Source: Pseudomonas sp. (GTDB lineage: Bacteria; Pseudomonadota; Gammaproteobacteria; Pseudomonadales; Pseudomonadaceae). Taken from it: a stretch of DNA of 6,509 nt. Of this stretch, positions 1-5,865 are shown piece after piece. The notes under the pieces were generated by a model. The model ran no database searches and was not told where the DNA came from. It was given only the letters and a program-made list of their open reading frames with translations. Both the position numbers and the translations under genes were made by a program. The stretch spans positions 1 through 6,509 of the forward strand of contig JAQZAY010000223.1 in NCBI GenBank assembly GCA_029239415.1. The letters are read 5' to 3'. The first letter of the stretch is position 1. Each line of letters begins with the position of its first letter.

Positions 1-934
1 CGCCTTTCTCATGGCCATGCGCATGAAGAGCGAGAGCATCGACGAGATCGTCGGGGCGGTGTCGGTGATGCGCGAGCTGGCCGACAAGGTCGAGCTGGCA
101 AGCCTCGAGGGCGTGGTCGACATCGTCGGCACCGGGGGCGATGGCGCCAACATCTTCAACGTGTCCACGGCGTCTGCCTTCGTGCTGGCCGCGGCAGGCT
201 GCCCGGTGGCCAAGCATGGCAACCGGGCGGTCTCGGGCAAGAGCGGCAGTGCCGACTTGCTGGAAGCCGCCGGGATCTACCTCAACCTCACCCCGGTGCA
301 GGTGGCGCGCTGCGTCGATGCGCTGGGCATCGGCTTCATGTTCGCCCAGGGCCACCATTCGGCGATGAAGCATGCTGCCGGGCCACGACGCGACCTGGGC
401 CTGCGCACCCTGTTCAACATGCTGGGCCCGCTTACGAATCCGGCCGGTGTGCGCCACCAGGTCGTCGGCGTGTTCAGCCAGGCCCTGTGCAGGCCGTTGG
501 CCGAAGTGCTGCAGCGCATGGGCAGCACGCATGTGCTGGTGGTGCACTCCAAGGATGGTCTGGACGAGTTCAGTCTGGCGGCGCCGACCTTCGTCGCCGA
601 GCTGAACAAGGGCGAGATTTCCGAGTACTGGGTCGAGCCTGAAGATCTGGGTATCAAGAGCCAGAGCCTGCATGGTCTGGCAGTGGACGGTCCGCAGGCC
701 TCCCTGGCGCTGATCCGCGATGCCCTGGGCCGGCGCAAGACCGAAGAAGGACAGAAGGCGGCCGAAATGATCGTGCTCAACGCAGGCGCTGCGCTGTACG
801 CGGCCGACCATGCCATGAGCCTCAAGTCAGGGGTCGATCTGGCGCACGATGTGCTGCACACCGGGCTCGCCTGGGAAAAAGTGCAGGAGCTGGGCGCCTT
901 TACTGCGGTATTCAAGCAGGAGAACGAAGTATGA
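1..934 (+). CDS. trpD: anthranilate phosphoribosyltransferase TrpD (5' end outside window)
   Basis: Second step of tryptophan synthesis: transfers phosphoribosyl from PRPP to anthranilate, in the cytoplasm. The frame is already open at base 2 (codons for Ala-Phe-Leu precede the first ATG at 11), and that ATG is an internal Met: the sequence that follows aligns with the region of pseudomonad TrpD that starts about 42 residues into a roughly 349-residue protein. The gene is therefore cut by the window edge rather than starting at 11. Counting from the Met at 11, visible motifs are the PRPP-binding GTGGD loop (residues 40-44), the [15 protein letters not shown] segment (68-82), the [19 protein letters not shown] anthranilate-site segment (123-141) and LDEFS (184-188) with the Asp-Glu pair that binds magnesium in the family. 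The stop overlaps the trpC start (ATGA), which implies translational coupling. Identity is certain; only the start lies outside. Confidence 0.97.
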   Translation, partial: AFLMAMRMKSESIDEIVGAVSVMRELADKVELASLEGVVDIVGTGGDGANIFNVSTASAFVLAAAGCPVAKHGNRAVSGKSGSADLLEAAGIYLNLTPVQVARCVDALGIGFMFAQGHHSAMKHAAGPRRDLGLRTLFNMLGPLTNPAGVRHQVVGVFSQALCRPLAEVLQRMGSTHVLVVHSKDGLDEFSLAAPTFVAELNKGEISEYWVEPEDLGIKSQSLHGLAVDGPQASLALIRDALGRRKTEEGQKAAEMIVLNAGAALYAADHAMSLKSGVDLAHDVLHTGLAWEKVQELGAFTAVFKQENEV

Positions 935-1767
935 GCGTACCGACGGTGTTGGAGAAGATTCTGGCGCGCAAGGTCGAGGAAGTGGCCGAGCGCCGCCGCC
1001 GGGTGGGGCTGGACGAACTCGAGCGGCTGGCCGCCGCGGCCGATGCGCCGCGGGGGTTTGCCAGGGCGCTGATCGAGCAGGCCGGGCAGAAGAAACCGGC
1101 GGTGATCGCCGAGATCAAGAAGGCCTCGCCGAGCAAGGGCGTGATCCGCGAGCAGTTCGAGCCGGCCGACATCGCGGCCAGCTACGAGAAGGGCGGTGCG
1201 ACCTGCCTGTCGGTGCTGACCGACATCGATTTCTTCCAGGGCGCCGATGCGTACTTGCAGCAAGCGCGTGCGGCCTGTGCCCTGCCGGTCATTCGCAAGG
1301 ACTTCCTGATCGACCCCTATCAGGTGGTGGAAGCCCGCGCGTTGGGGGCCGACTGCATCTTGCTGATCGTATCGGCACTGGACGACGTGCGCATGGCCGA
1401 ACTGGCCGCGACGGCCCGGCACGTGGGTCTGGACGTGCTGGTGGAAGTGCATGACGGCGACGAGCTGGAGCGTGCGCTCGCCACGCTGGACACGCCGTTG
1501 ATCGGCGTGAACAACCGCAACCTGCACACCTTCGAGGTCAGCCTGGAAACCACGCTGGACCTGCTGCCGCGCATTCCGCGCGACCGCCTGGCGATCACCG
1601 AGAGCGGCGTGCTCAACCGGGCCGACGTCGACCTGATGAAGATCAACGAGGTGTATGCCTTCCTGGTCGGCGAGGCCTTCATGCGGGCCGAGTTGCCGGG
1701 GCAGGAGTTGCAGCGTCTGTTCTTCCCCGAACTGCCGGTGCAGGGGTCGAGCGGCACGCTGGACTGA
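931..1767 (+). CDS. trpC: indole-3-glycerol phosphate synthase TrpC
   Basis: Closes the indole ring of 1-(2-carboxyphenylamino)-1-deoxyribulose 5-phosphate to give indole-3-glycerol phosphate, the tryptophan-pathway step after TrpF; cytoplasmic TIM barrel. The 278 residues match the stand-alone IGPS found in pseudomonads, with no fused TrpF domain. The active-site set is present: Glu61 and Lys63 in [14 protein letters not shown], Lys123 in VIRKDF, Glu172 in LVEVHD, Asn194 in GVNNRN and Ser225 in TESG, matching the order of catalytic and substrate-binding residues known from Sulfolobus IGPS. ATG start overlaps the trpD stop by 4 bp and follows an AGGAGA Shine-Dalgarno (918-923) at 7 nt, so it is coupled to trpD. 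The gene is complete. No attenuator or promoter is visible within the window for this operon. Confidence 0.98.
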   Translation: MSVPTVLEKILARKVEEVAERRRRVGLDELERLAAAADAPRGFARALIEQAGQKKPAVIAEIKKASPSKGVIREQFEPADIAASYEKGGATCLSVLTDIDFFQGADAYLQQARAACALPVIRKDFLIDPYQVVEARALGADCILLIVSALDDVRMAELAATARHVGLDVLVEVHDGDELERALATLDTPLIGVNNRNLHTFEVSLETTLDLLPRIPRDRLAITESGVLNRADVDLMKINEVYAFLVGEAFMRAELPGQELQRLFFPELPVQGSSGTLD

Positions 1768-1834
1768 GCCTGCTGGCCGGTTTCACGCGACAGGGACTGT
1801 TGAGGCCGCACGACGGCACGGACGAGGAAGCGCG

Positions 1835-2539
1835 ATGACGGACGGTGTGTTGAACCTTGCGGTGGAACAGGGCCTGCAGGCCGAGCAGGCGTTGCTGACG
1901 GAGGTCTGTCAGGGGCAACGCGAATCTGGCTTACTGGTCTGGCGACCTACCGACCGAGCGCTGGTCATGCCTCGGCGCATGAGCCGTCTGGAGGGCTTCG
2001 ACGCCGCCCGTCGGCAGCTCGCCGACGCGGGTTGGCCGATCCTGCTGCGCGAGACCGGCGGCGAACCCGTGCCGCAATCGCCTGCGACGGTCAACCTGGC
2101 GCTGGTCTATGTGGCGCCGCGCAGTGAAGGCGATCAGGGTCGGATCGAGCGGGCCTACGAGCGGCTGTGCCTTCCGCTGTGCGATCTGCTCGGGGTCTGG
2201 GGCGTGGACACGTCGCTGGGCGAGGTGGAAGGCGCCTTCTGCGATGGCCGCTACAACGTCAACATCCAGGGGCGCAAGTGGGTCGGTACGGCTCAGCGTT
2301 GGCGCCAGGGGCTGGGCGGCAAGCGACCGGTCGTGCTGGTCCATGGCGCCTTGCTGCTCGAGGACGAGCGCGCCTCGATGATTCAGGCCGTGAACCGTTT
2401 CAACACCTGTTGCGCGCTGGCGCAACGCTGCCGGGTCGAGAGTCACATCGCCTTGAGCGAAGTGGTGCCCGACGCGCCTTGGGCACGTGACTTCGTCGAG
2501 GTGTATCGGCACGTGCTGCAGGACTTGCCCTGCGAGTGA
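1835..2539 (+). CDS. BPL/LplA/LipB-superfamily protein (lipoate-protein ligase or octanoyltransferase-like)
   Basis: A 234-residue protein related to the catalytic domain of lipoate-protein ligases, octanoyltransferases and biotin ligases (Pfam BPL_LplA_LipB). Seen: an N-terminal NLAVEQ...EQALL helix, RETGGEP (72-78) at the place of the RRxSGGG ligand loop, then DGRYNVNIQGRKWVGTAQR (137-155) with the superfamily lysine Lys148 followed by GTA, and VLVHGALLLE (167-176). Cys136, twelve residues before Lys148, lies where Cys-dependent LipM/LipL-type octanoyltransferases may carry their nucleophile; I place this from memory. The ligand loop is degenerate (Glu77 replaces the third Gly), so ligase activity is not assured. 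The start was chosen at ATG 1835, preceded by GAGGAA (1824-1829); the frame stays open further upstream but only inside trpC. It lies 67 bp after trpC on the same strand without an obvious terminator, so it may be read with the trp genes. Function is inferred at family level only. Confidence 0.8.
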   Translation: MTDGVLNLAVEQGLQAEQALLTEVCQGQRESGLLVWRPTDRALVMPRRMSRLEGFDAARRQLADAGWPILLRETGGEPVPQSPATVNLALVYVAPRSEGDQGRIERAYERLCLPLCDLLGVWGVDTSLGEVEGAFCDGRYNVNIQGRKWVGTAQRWRQGLGGKRPVVLVHGALLLEDERASMIQAVNRFNTCCALAQRCRVESHIALSEVVPDAPWARDFVEVYRHVLQDLPCE

Positions 2540-2550
2540 CGCCTTGAGGG

Positions 2551-3195
2551 TCAGCGGGCACCCAGCACGACCATGGTCTTGCCTTTGACCTGCACCAGGT
2601 TGCGCTCTTCGAGGTCCTTGAGCACGCGTCCGACCATCTCCCGGGAGCAGCCGACGATGCGGCCGATCTCCTGGCGAGTCACCTTGATCTGCATGCCCTC
2701 TGGATGGGTCATCGCGTCAGGCTGCTGGCACAACTCCAGCAGGCAACGGGCCACGCGGCCGGTCACGTCGAGAAAGGCCAGGTCGCCGACCTTGCGTGTG
2801 GTGTTGCGCAACCGTTGCGCCATCTGCGCGCCCAGGGCGTACAGGATCTGCGGATCCTGATCGGCCAATTCGCGAAACTTCCCGTAGCTGATTTCCGCAA
2901 TCTCGCAATCGGTCTTGGCACGTACCCAGGCACTGCGTTGACGCGCTTCTTCGTCCGGGCCGAACAGCCCCAGTTCGCCGAAGAAGTCGCCGACGTTGAG
3001 GTAGGCGATGATCATTTCATGACCGTCGTCGTCTTCGATCAGGATGGTGACCGAACCCTTGAGGATGAAGGACAGGCTGTCGGCGATGTCGCCGGCGTTG
3101 ATGAGATTGCTTTTGGCCGCATGGCGGCGTCGCTGACAGTGCGCCAGCAACTTGTCGATGTTCTTGATTCGAGGAGCCAACGCTGAGGCGACCAT
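2551..3195 (-). CDS. crp: cAMP-responsive global regulator Crp/Vfr
   Basis: CRP-family transcription factor (called Vfr in P. aeruginosa). Length from the chosen start is 214 residues, the same as Vfr. An N-terminal cyclic-nucleotide-binding beta-barrel contains FGELGLF (Gly73, Glu74) and RSAW (Arg87, Ser88), with TT at 132-133 on the C-helix: the residues that contact cAMP in E. coli CRP. The C-terminal winged helix (about 172-193) reads [20 protein letters not shown], with Arg185, Glu186 and Arg190 matching the DNA-reading residues of E. coli CRP, so target sites should resemble TGTGA-N6-TCACA. The frame opens 7 codons earlier (ATG at 3216), but ATG 3195 has an AGGA Shine-Dalgarno at 7 nt and gives the family N-terminus MVAS; the upstream ATG has no comparable site. 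It is divergent from the OsmC-family gene and convergent with the lipoate-ligase-like gene. Whether it acts on virulence (Vfr-like) or in the narrower role described for P. putida Crp cannot be told. Confidence 0.96.
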   Translation of the reverse strand: MVASALAPRIKNIDKLLAHCQRRRHAAKSNLINAGDIADSLSFILKGSVTILIEDDDGHEMIIAYLNVGDFFGELGLFGPDEEARQRSAWVRAKTDCEIAEISYGKFRELADQDPQILYALGAQMAQRLRNTTRKVGDLAFLDVTGRVARCLLELCQQPDAMTHPEGMQIKVTRQEIGRIVGCSREMVGRVLKDLEERNLVQVKGKTMVVLGAR

Positions 3196-3202
3196 CACGG
3201 AG

Positions 3203-3206
3203 TCCT
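3203..3206 (-). promoter_or_regulatory. ribosome binding site deciding the crp start
   Basis: AGGA on the minus strand, 7 nt before the ATG at 3195. It lies inside the 7-codon extension that would result from using the ATG at 3216, which argues for the shorter, 214-residue protein. Confidence 0.7.
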
Positions 3207-3250
3207 GTCCACGCATGCACGAAGAGTTTCTATCGATTGTTTGACGGTGA

Positions 3251-3277
3251 GCCGCCAGCTAATTGGCGCCAGCTTAT
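3251..3277. repeat. overlapping inverted and direct repeat in the crp/yhfA divergent region
   Basis: Bases 3251-3270 form an imperfect inverted repeat: GCCGCCA, 6-nt spacer, TGGCGCC (6 of 7 positions pair). Overlapping it is a direct repeat, GCCAGCTAAT at 3254-3263 and GCCAGCTTAT at 3268-3277 (9 of 10 identical, 14-bp period). The block sits about 56 bp upstream of the crp start and 107 bp upstream of the OsmC-family start, so it could be an operator for either gene. It does not match the CRP consensus. Function is a guess. Confidence 0.35.
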
Positions 3278-3344
3278 CAGACGGTGTACTGCACGTCGGT
3301 AGCTAACCGAGGCGACTTTACCGTTTCCAAGCGAACCGACAGCG

Positions 3345-3352
3345 TCTAAGCT
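3345..3352 (+). promoter_or_regulatory. possible -10 element for the OsmC-family gene
   Basis: TCTAAGCT, read as hexamer TAAGCT (3347-3352) with C just before it, resembles the stationary-phase sigma-S style -10 (CTAYRCT). It ends 32 nt before the ATG at 3385. No convincing -35 hexamer lies 16-18 bp upstream, which would be tolerated by sigma-S. OsmC of E. coli is sigma-S dependent, but this is a different subfamily, so the assignment is weak. Confidence 0.25.
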
Positions 3353-3384
3353 GAGGGCCTTTTGTCAGTCAGGAGTCAGGCACA

Positions 3385-3807
3385 ATGAAGGCGCGTATCC
3401 AGTGGGCCGGCGAGGCCATGTTCCTCGGTGAGTCGGGCAGCGGGCATGTGGTCGTCATGGACGGCCCACCCGAGGCCGGAGGACGGAACCTGGGCGTGCG
3501 TCCGATGGAAATGCTGCTGCTAGGCCTGGGCGGCTGCAGCAGCTTCGACATCGTGAGCATCCTGAAGAAGTCGCGTCAGCGCGTGGAAAGTTGCGAGGCG
3601 TTCCTCGAGGCCGATCGGGCCGACGAAGAGCCCAAGGTCTTCACCCGCATCCACATGAACTTCGTGATCAAGGGGCGTGGGCTGAAGGAAACGCAGGTCA
3701 AGCGTGCCGTGGAGCTGTCGGCGGAAAAGTATTGCTCGGCGTCCATCATGCTCGAACGTGCCGGGGTAGAGGTCACCCACGGCTACGAAATCGTCGAACT
3801 GGACTGA
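3385..3807 (+). CDS. OsmC-family protein, YhfA type
   Basis: A 140-residue protein of the OsmC/Ohr superfamily, most like E. coli YhfA (shared segments such as RPMEM, GGCS, FDIVSIL and LSAEKYCS). Members are cytoplasmic thiol-dependent peroxidase-like dimers; the substrate of the YhfA branch is not known. The two family cysteines are present, Cys51 at the start of a central helix (LGGCSSFD) and Cys117 in AEKYCSA, so the redox centre appears intact. ATG start with AGGAG (3371-3375) at 9 nt. The divergent pairing with crp is the same as in E. coli, an old conserved neighbourhood that makes cAMP-CRP control plausible, although I find no good CRP site in the spacer. A GC-rich hairpin follows the stop. 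In P. aeruginosa, as I recall, speD follows here; in this window coq7 does. Confidence 0.9.
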   Translation: MKARIQWAGEAMFLGESGSGHVVVMDGPPEAGGRNLGVRPMEMLLLGLGGCSSFDIVSILKKSRQRVESCEAFLEADRADEEPKVFTRIHMNFVIKGRGLKETQVKRAVELSAEKYCSASIMLERAGVEVTHGYEIVELD

Positions 3808-3818
3808 GGCACGCAGGA

Positions 3819-3840
3819 TCGGGGGCGCGCAGGCCCCCGA
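3819..3840. terminator. GC-rich hairpin between convergent OsmC-family gene and coq7
   Basis: Perfect 8-bp stem, TCGGGGGC (3819-3826) and GCCCCCGA (3833-3840), with a 6-nt loop, 11 nt past the OsmC-family stop and 8 nt past the coq7 stop. No T-tract follows on either strand, so intrinsic termination is likely inefficient or needs help. Position between two convergent stops is the main argument for a bidirectional terminator. Confidence 0.6.
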
Positions 3841-3848
3841 ATGCCGCG

Positions 3849-4496
3849 TTAGATGCGGTAGGTGCTCTTGGTCATGACCTTGGCCAACAGGCTCATGCCG
3901 AAGCGCACCGGCGCAGGGAAGCGGTAGCCACCGGCGTCGAGCGCGGACTCGGCGTGGTGGGCTTCGTCGGTGAGCATCTGTTCGAGGATCGCGCGGGACT
4001 TCTCGTCTTCGGCGGGCAGTTGCGCCAGGTGCTCATCCAGGTGCTTGCACACCTGCCGCTCGGTCGCGGCGACGAACCCCAGGCTGACCTTGTCGCTCAC
4101 CAAGCCGGCGAAGGCGCCAATGCCGAACGACATCCCATAGAACAGCGGGTTGAGGACACTGGGGTGGCTGTTGAGCTGACGAATGCGCTGCTCGCACCAG
4201 GCCAGGTGATCGATCTCTTCGTCGGCAGCATGCTCCATGGCCTTGCGCACCTGCGGCAGTTTCGCCGTCAGCGCCTGCCCTTGGTACAGCGCCTGGGCAC
4301 AGACTTCGCCGGTGTGATTGATCCGCATGAGGCCGGCGACATGCCGGGCCTGGGGCTCGTCCAGCTGGACGTCAGGCTTGACGACGGCGGGCGAGGGACG
4401 GGACGGTTGGCCGCTGAAGGGCAAGAGCGTGCGCAGGGCGGTGTCGGCCTGCAACAGCACGCGGTCGAGCGGCGAGTAGTGACGTTCGGTAGCCAT
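3849..4496 (-). CDS. coq7: 2-polyprenyl-3-methyl-6-methoxy-1,4-benzoquinone monooxygenase (Coq7)
   Basis: Di-iron, ferritin-like hydroxylase that inserts the late ring hydroxyl in ubiquinone synthesis (the step done by UbiF in E. coli), at the inner face of the cytoplasmic membrane. The 215 residues carry the six carboxylate/histidine iron ligands in the expected order: Glu64 (NHTGEV), Glu94 and His97 (EEIDH), Glu146 (AATERQ), Glu178 and His181 (DEAHH). The C-terminus MTKSTYRI is typical of pseudomonad Coq7. The frame extends 5 codons further to a TTG at 4511, but that extension is itself the ribosome binding site GGAGGTG, so ATG 4496 (MATERHYSP) is the real start. It lies 65 bp downstream of the HIT gene, same strand, and has its own TACACT box. 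Confidence 0.96.
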   Translation of the reverse strand: MATERHYSPLDRVLLQADTALRTLLPFSGQPSRPSPAVVKPDVQLDEPQARHVAGLMRINHTGEVCAQALYQGQALTAKLPQVRKAMEHAADEEIDHLAWCEQRIRQLNSHPSVLNPLFYGMSFGIGAFAGLVSDKVSLGFVAATERQVCKHLDEHLAQLPAEDEKSRAILEQMLTDEAHHAESALDAGGYRFPAPVRFGMSLLAKVMTKSTYRI

Positions 4497-4500
4497 CGGG

Positions 4501-4507
4501 CACCTCC
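4501..4507 (-). promoter_or_regulatory. ribosome binding site of coq7
   Basis: GGAGGTG on the minus strand, with the GGAGG core 6 nt from the ATG at 4496. It excludes the TTG at 4511 as a start because it would be coding. Confidence 0.8.
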
Positions 4508-4524
4508 GCAAGAGTGTGCCCGAC

Positions 4525-4530
4525 AGTGTA
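4525..4530 (-). promoter_or_regulatory. TACACT -10-like box upstream of coq7
   Basis: Minus-strand TACACT (4 of 6 to TATAAT), 28 nt before the coq7 ATG, in the sequence GAGGTACACTGTCGG. No good -35 at 16-18 bp. It counts mainly because the same hexamer sits at the same distance from the two genes upstream. Confidence 0.4.
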
Positions 4531-4561
4531 CCTCAATCGCCCGGTACGAGCGTGCGCCGGA

Positions 4562-4900
4562 TCAGCCCGGCGGCCAGTTCATCTGGCGCTGGCCGAGCAC
4601 GTGCAGGTGGATGTGGTAGACCGTCTGGCCGCCCAATTCATTGCAGTTCATGACGACACGGAAACCGTCCTCGCAGCCCAGTTCCTTGGCCAGGCGCTGC
4701 GCCGTGAACAGGATGTGACCGGCCAGCAGCTTGTCGTCTTCCTGCAGGTCGTTGAGGGTGCGAATGGGCTTCTTGGGGATGACCAGGAAGTGCACCGGGG
4801 CCTGCGGAGCGATGTCGTGAAAGGCCAGGACCTGGTCGTCCTCGTAGATGATCCTGGCCGGGATTTCCCGGTTGATGATCTTGGTGAAGAGAGTCTCCAC
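4562..4900 (-). CDS. HIT-family (HinT-like) nucleotide-binding hydrolase
   Basis: Histidine-triad protein of 112 residues, related to HinT, which cleaves purine nucleoside phosphoramidates such as AMP-lysine; cytoplasmic dimer. The triad HIHLHVL is at 96-102, with His98 the expected nucleophile; GGQTVYHIH before it and AFHDIAPQAP (26-35) are HinT hallmarks. The N-terminal Cys-x-x-Cys seen in some relatives reads TLFT here, so no zinc site there. The start is chosen as GTG 4900, giving METLFTKI, with GGAGA 6 nt upstream. The only nearby ATG (4913) is out of frame and overlaps that Shine-Dalgarno; a longer in-frame opening to 5002 would run into the SDR gene. Downstream of the SDR by 61 bp and upstream of coq7, same strand. 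Confidence 0.92.
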   Translation of the reverse strand: METLFTKIINREIPARIIYEDDQVLAFHDIAPQAPVHFLVIPKKPIRTLNDLQEDDKLLAGHILFTAQRLAKELGCEDGFRVVMNCNELGGQTVYHIHLHVLGQRQMNWPPG

Positions 4901-4906
4901 AGTACG

Positions 4907-4911
4907 TCTCC
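4907..4911 (-). promoter_or_regulatory. ribosome binding site deciding the GTG start of the HIT gene
   Basis: GGAGA on the minus strand, 6 nt before the GTG at 4900. It shares its first G with the out-of-frame ATG at 4913-4911. Confidence 0.6.
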
Positions 4912-4929
4912 ATGGTGAGGGTCGCGCCG

Positions 4930-4935
4930 AGTGTA
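4930..4935 (-). promoter_or_regulatory. TACACT -10-like box upstream of the HIT gene
   Basis: Minus-strand TACACT 29 nt before the GTG start, context CTGGTTACACTCGGCG. No clear -35. Same hexamer and distance as for the SDR gene and coq7. Confidence 0.4.
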
Positions 4936-4961
4936 ACCAGCGCGATCGCCTGCGCCCAGTG

Positions 4962-5744
4962 CTATTCGGTCTCCAGCGGTCGATAGCGCTGATGGATGGC
5001 ACCTGCCAGCTTGCGGGTCAGCCAGCGCGGCAATAGCCGCGGTGCCAGCGCCAGCCAGCGGTAGCGGCCATCCGGCTGGATCAGCGCGCGGTTCTTGTCC
5101 AGCGCTCGGACGGTGTACAGCGCGACTTCCTCGGCGCTCAGGCAGCGGCGGCTGCCGTCCAGCCGTGGAATGCGTCGTCGTGGCGAACGCACCGGGCCCG
5201 GGCAGAGCACCGAGACCTGGATGCCGATCCGCTTGAGTTCCTCGCGCAGGGCCTCGGAAAAGCTCAGGACGTAGGCCTTGCTGGCTGCGTAGCCCGCCAT
5301 CCAGGGGCCTGGGGCATGGGCCGCCAGCGCCGCCACGTTGAGGATCTGCCCACCGCCTTGCAGCGCCATGAGGTTGCCCACGGCGTGGCAAAGACGTGTC
5401 AGGGTCATGATGTTGACTTCGAGCAGGTCCTGTTCGTCGGCCCACTCCTGTGCCAGGAACGGCCCGTAGGAGCGCAGGCCCGCGCAGTTGACCAGCAGGT
5501 CGACACGGTGCTCGCCCTCTTCCAGTTCGAGAACGAAACCCGACACCCGCAGCGGCTCACTCAGGTCGCAGGCACGAAACAGCACCTCGACGCCGAACCG
5601 CTGGGTCAGCTCGAGCGCAATGGGCTCCAGGGCTTCGCGGTGGCGTGCCACCAGGATGAGGTTGCGCCCGCGCCGCGCCAAGGCCTCGGCCAGGGAAAGA
5701 CCCAGGCCGCTGGAGGCGCCGGTGATCATGGCGTAACGGGTCAT
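4962..5744 (-). CDS. short-chain dehydrogenase/reductase family protein lacking the catalytic Ser
   Basis: Classical SDR of 260 residues with a Rossmann fold: dinucleotide loop TGASSGLG (8-15), Asp60 in ACDLSE, NCAG (86-89), helix Asn111 (EVNIM), and YAASK with Tyr152 and Lys156. The following AYVLSFSEALREEL and LCPGPV segments place it in the large uncharacterised DltE/YqjQ-like group of SDRs. The residue 13 before Tyr152, normally the catalytic serine (NVASLAA in relatives), is Ala139 (GCG at 5330-5328, one base from TCG). The protein may therefore be weakly active or have a non-redox role. The frame is open upstream to 5861, but ATG 5744 has AGGAG at 6 nt and places the glycine loop at the normal position. 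The arginine-rich stretch around 186-200 (RSPRRRIPR) replaces the usual substrate lid. Substrate unknown. Confidence 0.88.
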   Translation of the reverse strand: MTRYAMITGASSGLGLSLAEALARRGRNLILVARHREALEPIALELTQRFGVEVLFRACDLSEPLRVSGFVLELEEGEHRVDLLVNCAGLRSYGPFLAQEWADEQDLLEVNIMTLTRLCHAVGNLMALQGGGQILNVAALAAHAPGPWMAGYAASKAYVLSFSEALREELKRIGIQVSVLCPGPVRSPRRRIPRLDGSRRCLSAEEVALYTVRALDKNRALIQPDGRYRWLALAPRLLPRWLTRKLAGAIHQRYRPLETE

Positions 5745-5774
5745 GCGCGGCTCCTGGGCGGCCAAAAGAGCGCC

Positions 5775-5780
5775 AGTGTA
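5775..5780 (-). promoter_or_regulatory. TACACT -10-like box upstream of the SDR gene
   Basis: Minus-strand TACACT 30 nt before the ATG at 5744, context CGCGGTACACTGGCGC. No convincing -35. One of three equally spaced copies on this strand. Confidence 0.4.
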
Positions 5781-5813
5781 CCGCGAGCCCAGGACAGGTG
5801 CTGGCTTTTGAAG

Positions 5814-5842
5814 GGCGCCTGAGTGGGCTCGGGTCAGGCGGC
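5814..5842 (-). terminator. possible terminator hairpin downstream of hemJ
   Basis: Inverted repeat GGCGCCTGA (5814-5822) and TCAGGCGGC (5834-5842), 8 of 9 pairs, 11-nt loop, starting 23 nt after the hemJ stop on the minus strand. It is followed by CTTC rather than a T-run, so it is a weak intrinsic terminator candidate. Its position, before the SDR promoter box, supports separate transcription of hemJ and the SDR gene. Confidence 0.35.
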
Positions 5843-5865
5843 CATGCCCGGCGCCCGGCACGGGG

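Noticed and set aside
277..1527. Long open frame of about 416 codons antisense to trpD and trpC
   Set aside because: Composition is that of a shadow of GC-rich coding sequence (Arg, Pro, Ser, Ala rich), no recognisable domain, and it crosses two certain genes on the other strand.
2569..2578. Palindrome GACCATGGTC near the crp stop
   Set aside because: It is within the crp coding sequence, has no room for a loop of normal size with a useful stem, and codes for conserved residues.
3241..3246. TTGACG as a -35 box for the OsmC-family gene
   Set aside because: No -10-like hexamer 16-18 bp downstream.
3280..3297. GACGGTG...CACGTC as a possible CRP site
   Set aside because: Only 5 bp separate GTG and CAC; CRP sites need 8 bp between them (GTGA-N6-TCAC).
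3591..4619. Plus-strand open frame of about 342 codons over the OsmC-family gene and antisense to coq7
   Set aside because: Starts inside the OsmC-family gene, runs through the intergenic hairpin and mirrors coq7; low-complexity shadow composition.
4648..5445. Open frame on the minus strand spanning the HIT and SDR genes in another frame
   Set aside because: Out-of-frame reading of two genes with clear motifs; no domain of its own.
5753..5793. CCTGGGC / GCCCAGG inverted repeat (27-nt gap) that could hide the SDR ribosome binding site
   Set aside because: The upstream arm lies before the likely transcription start set by TACACT at 5775-5780, so it would not be in the mRNA; with a 27-nt gap it is also a weak operator candidate.
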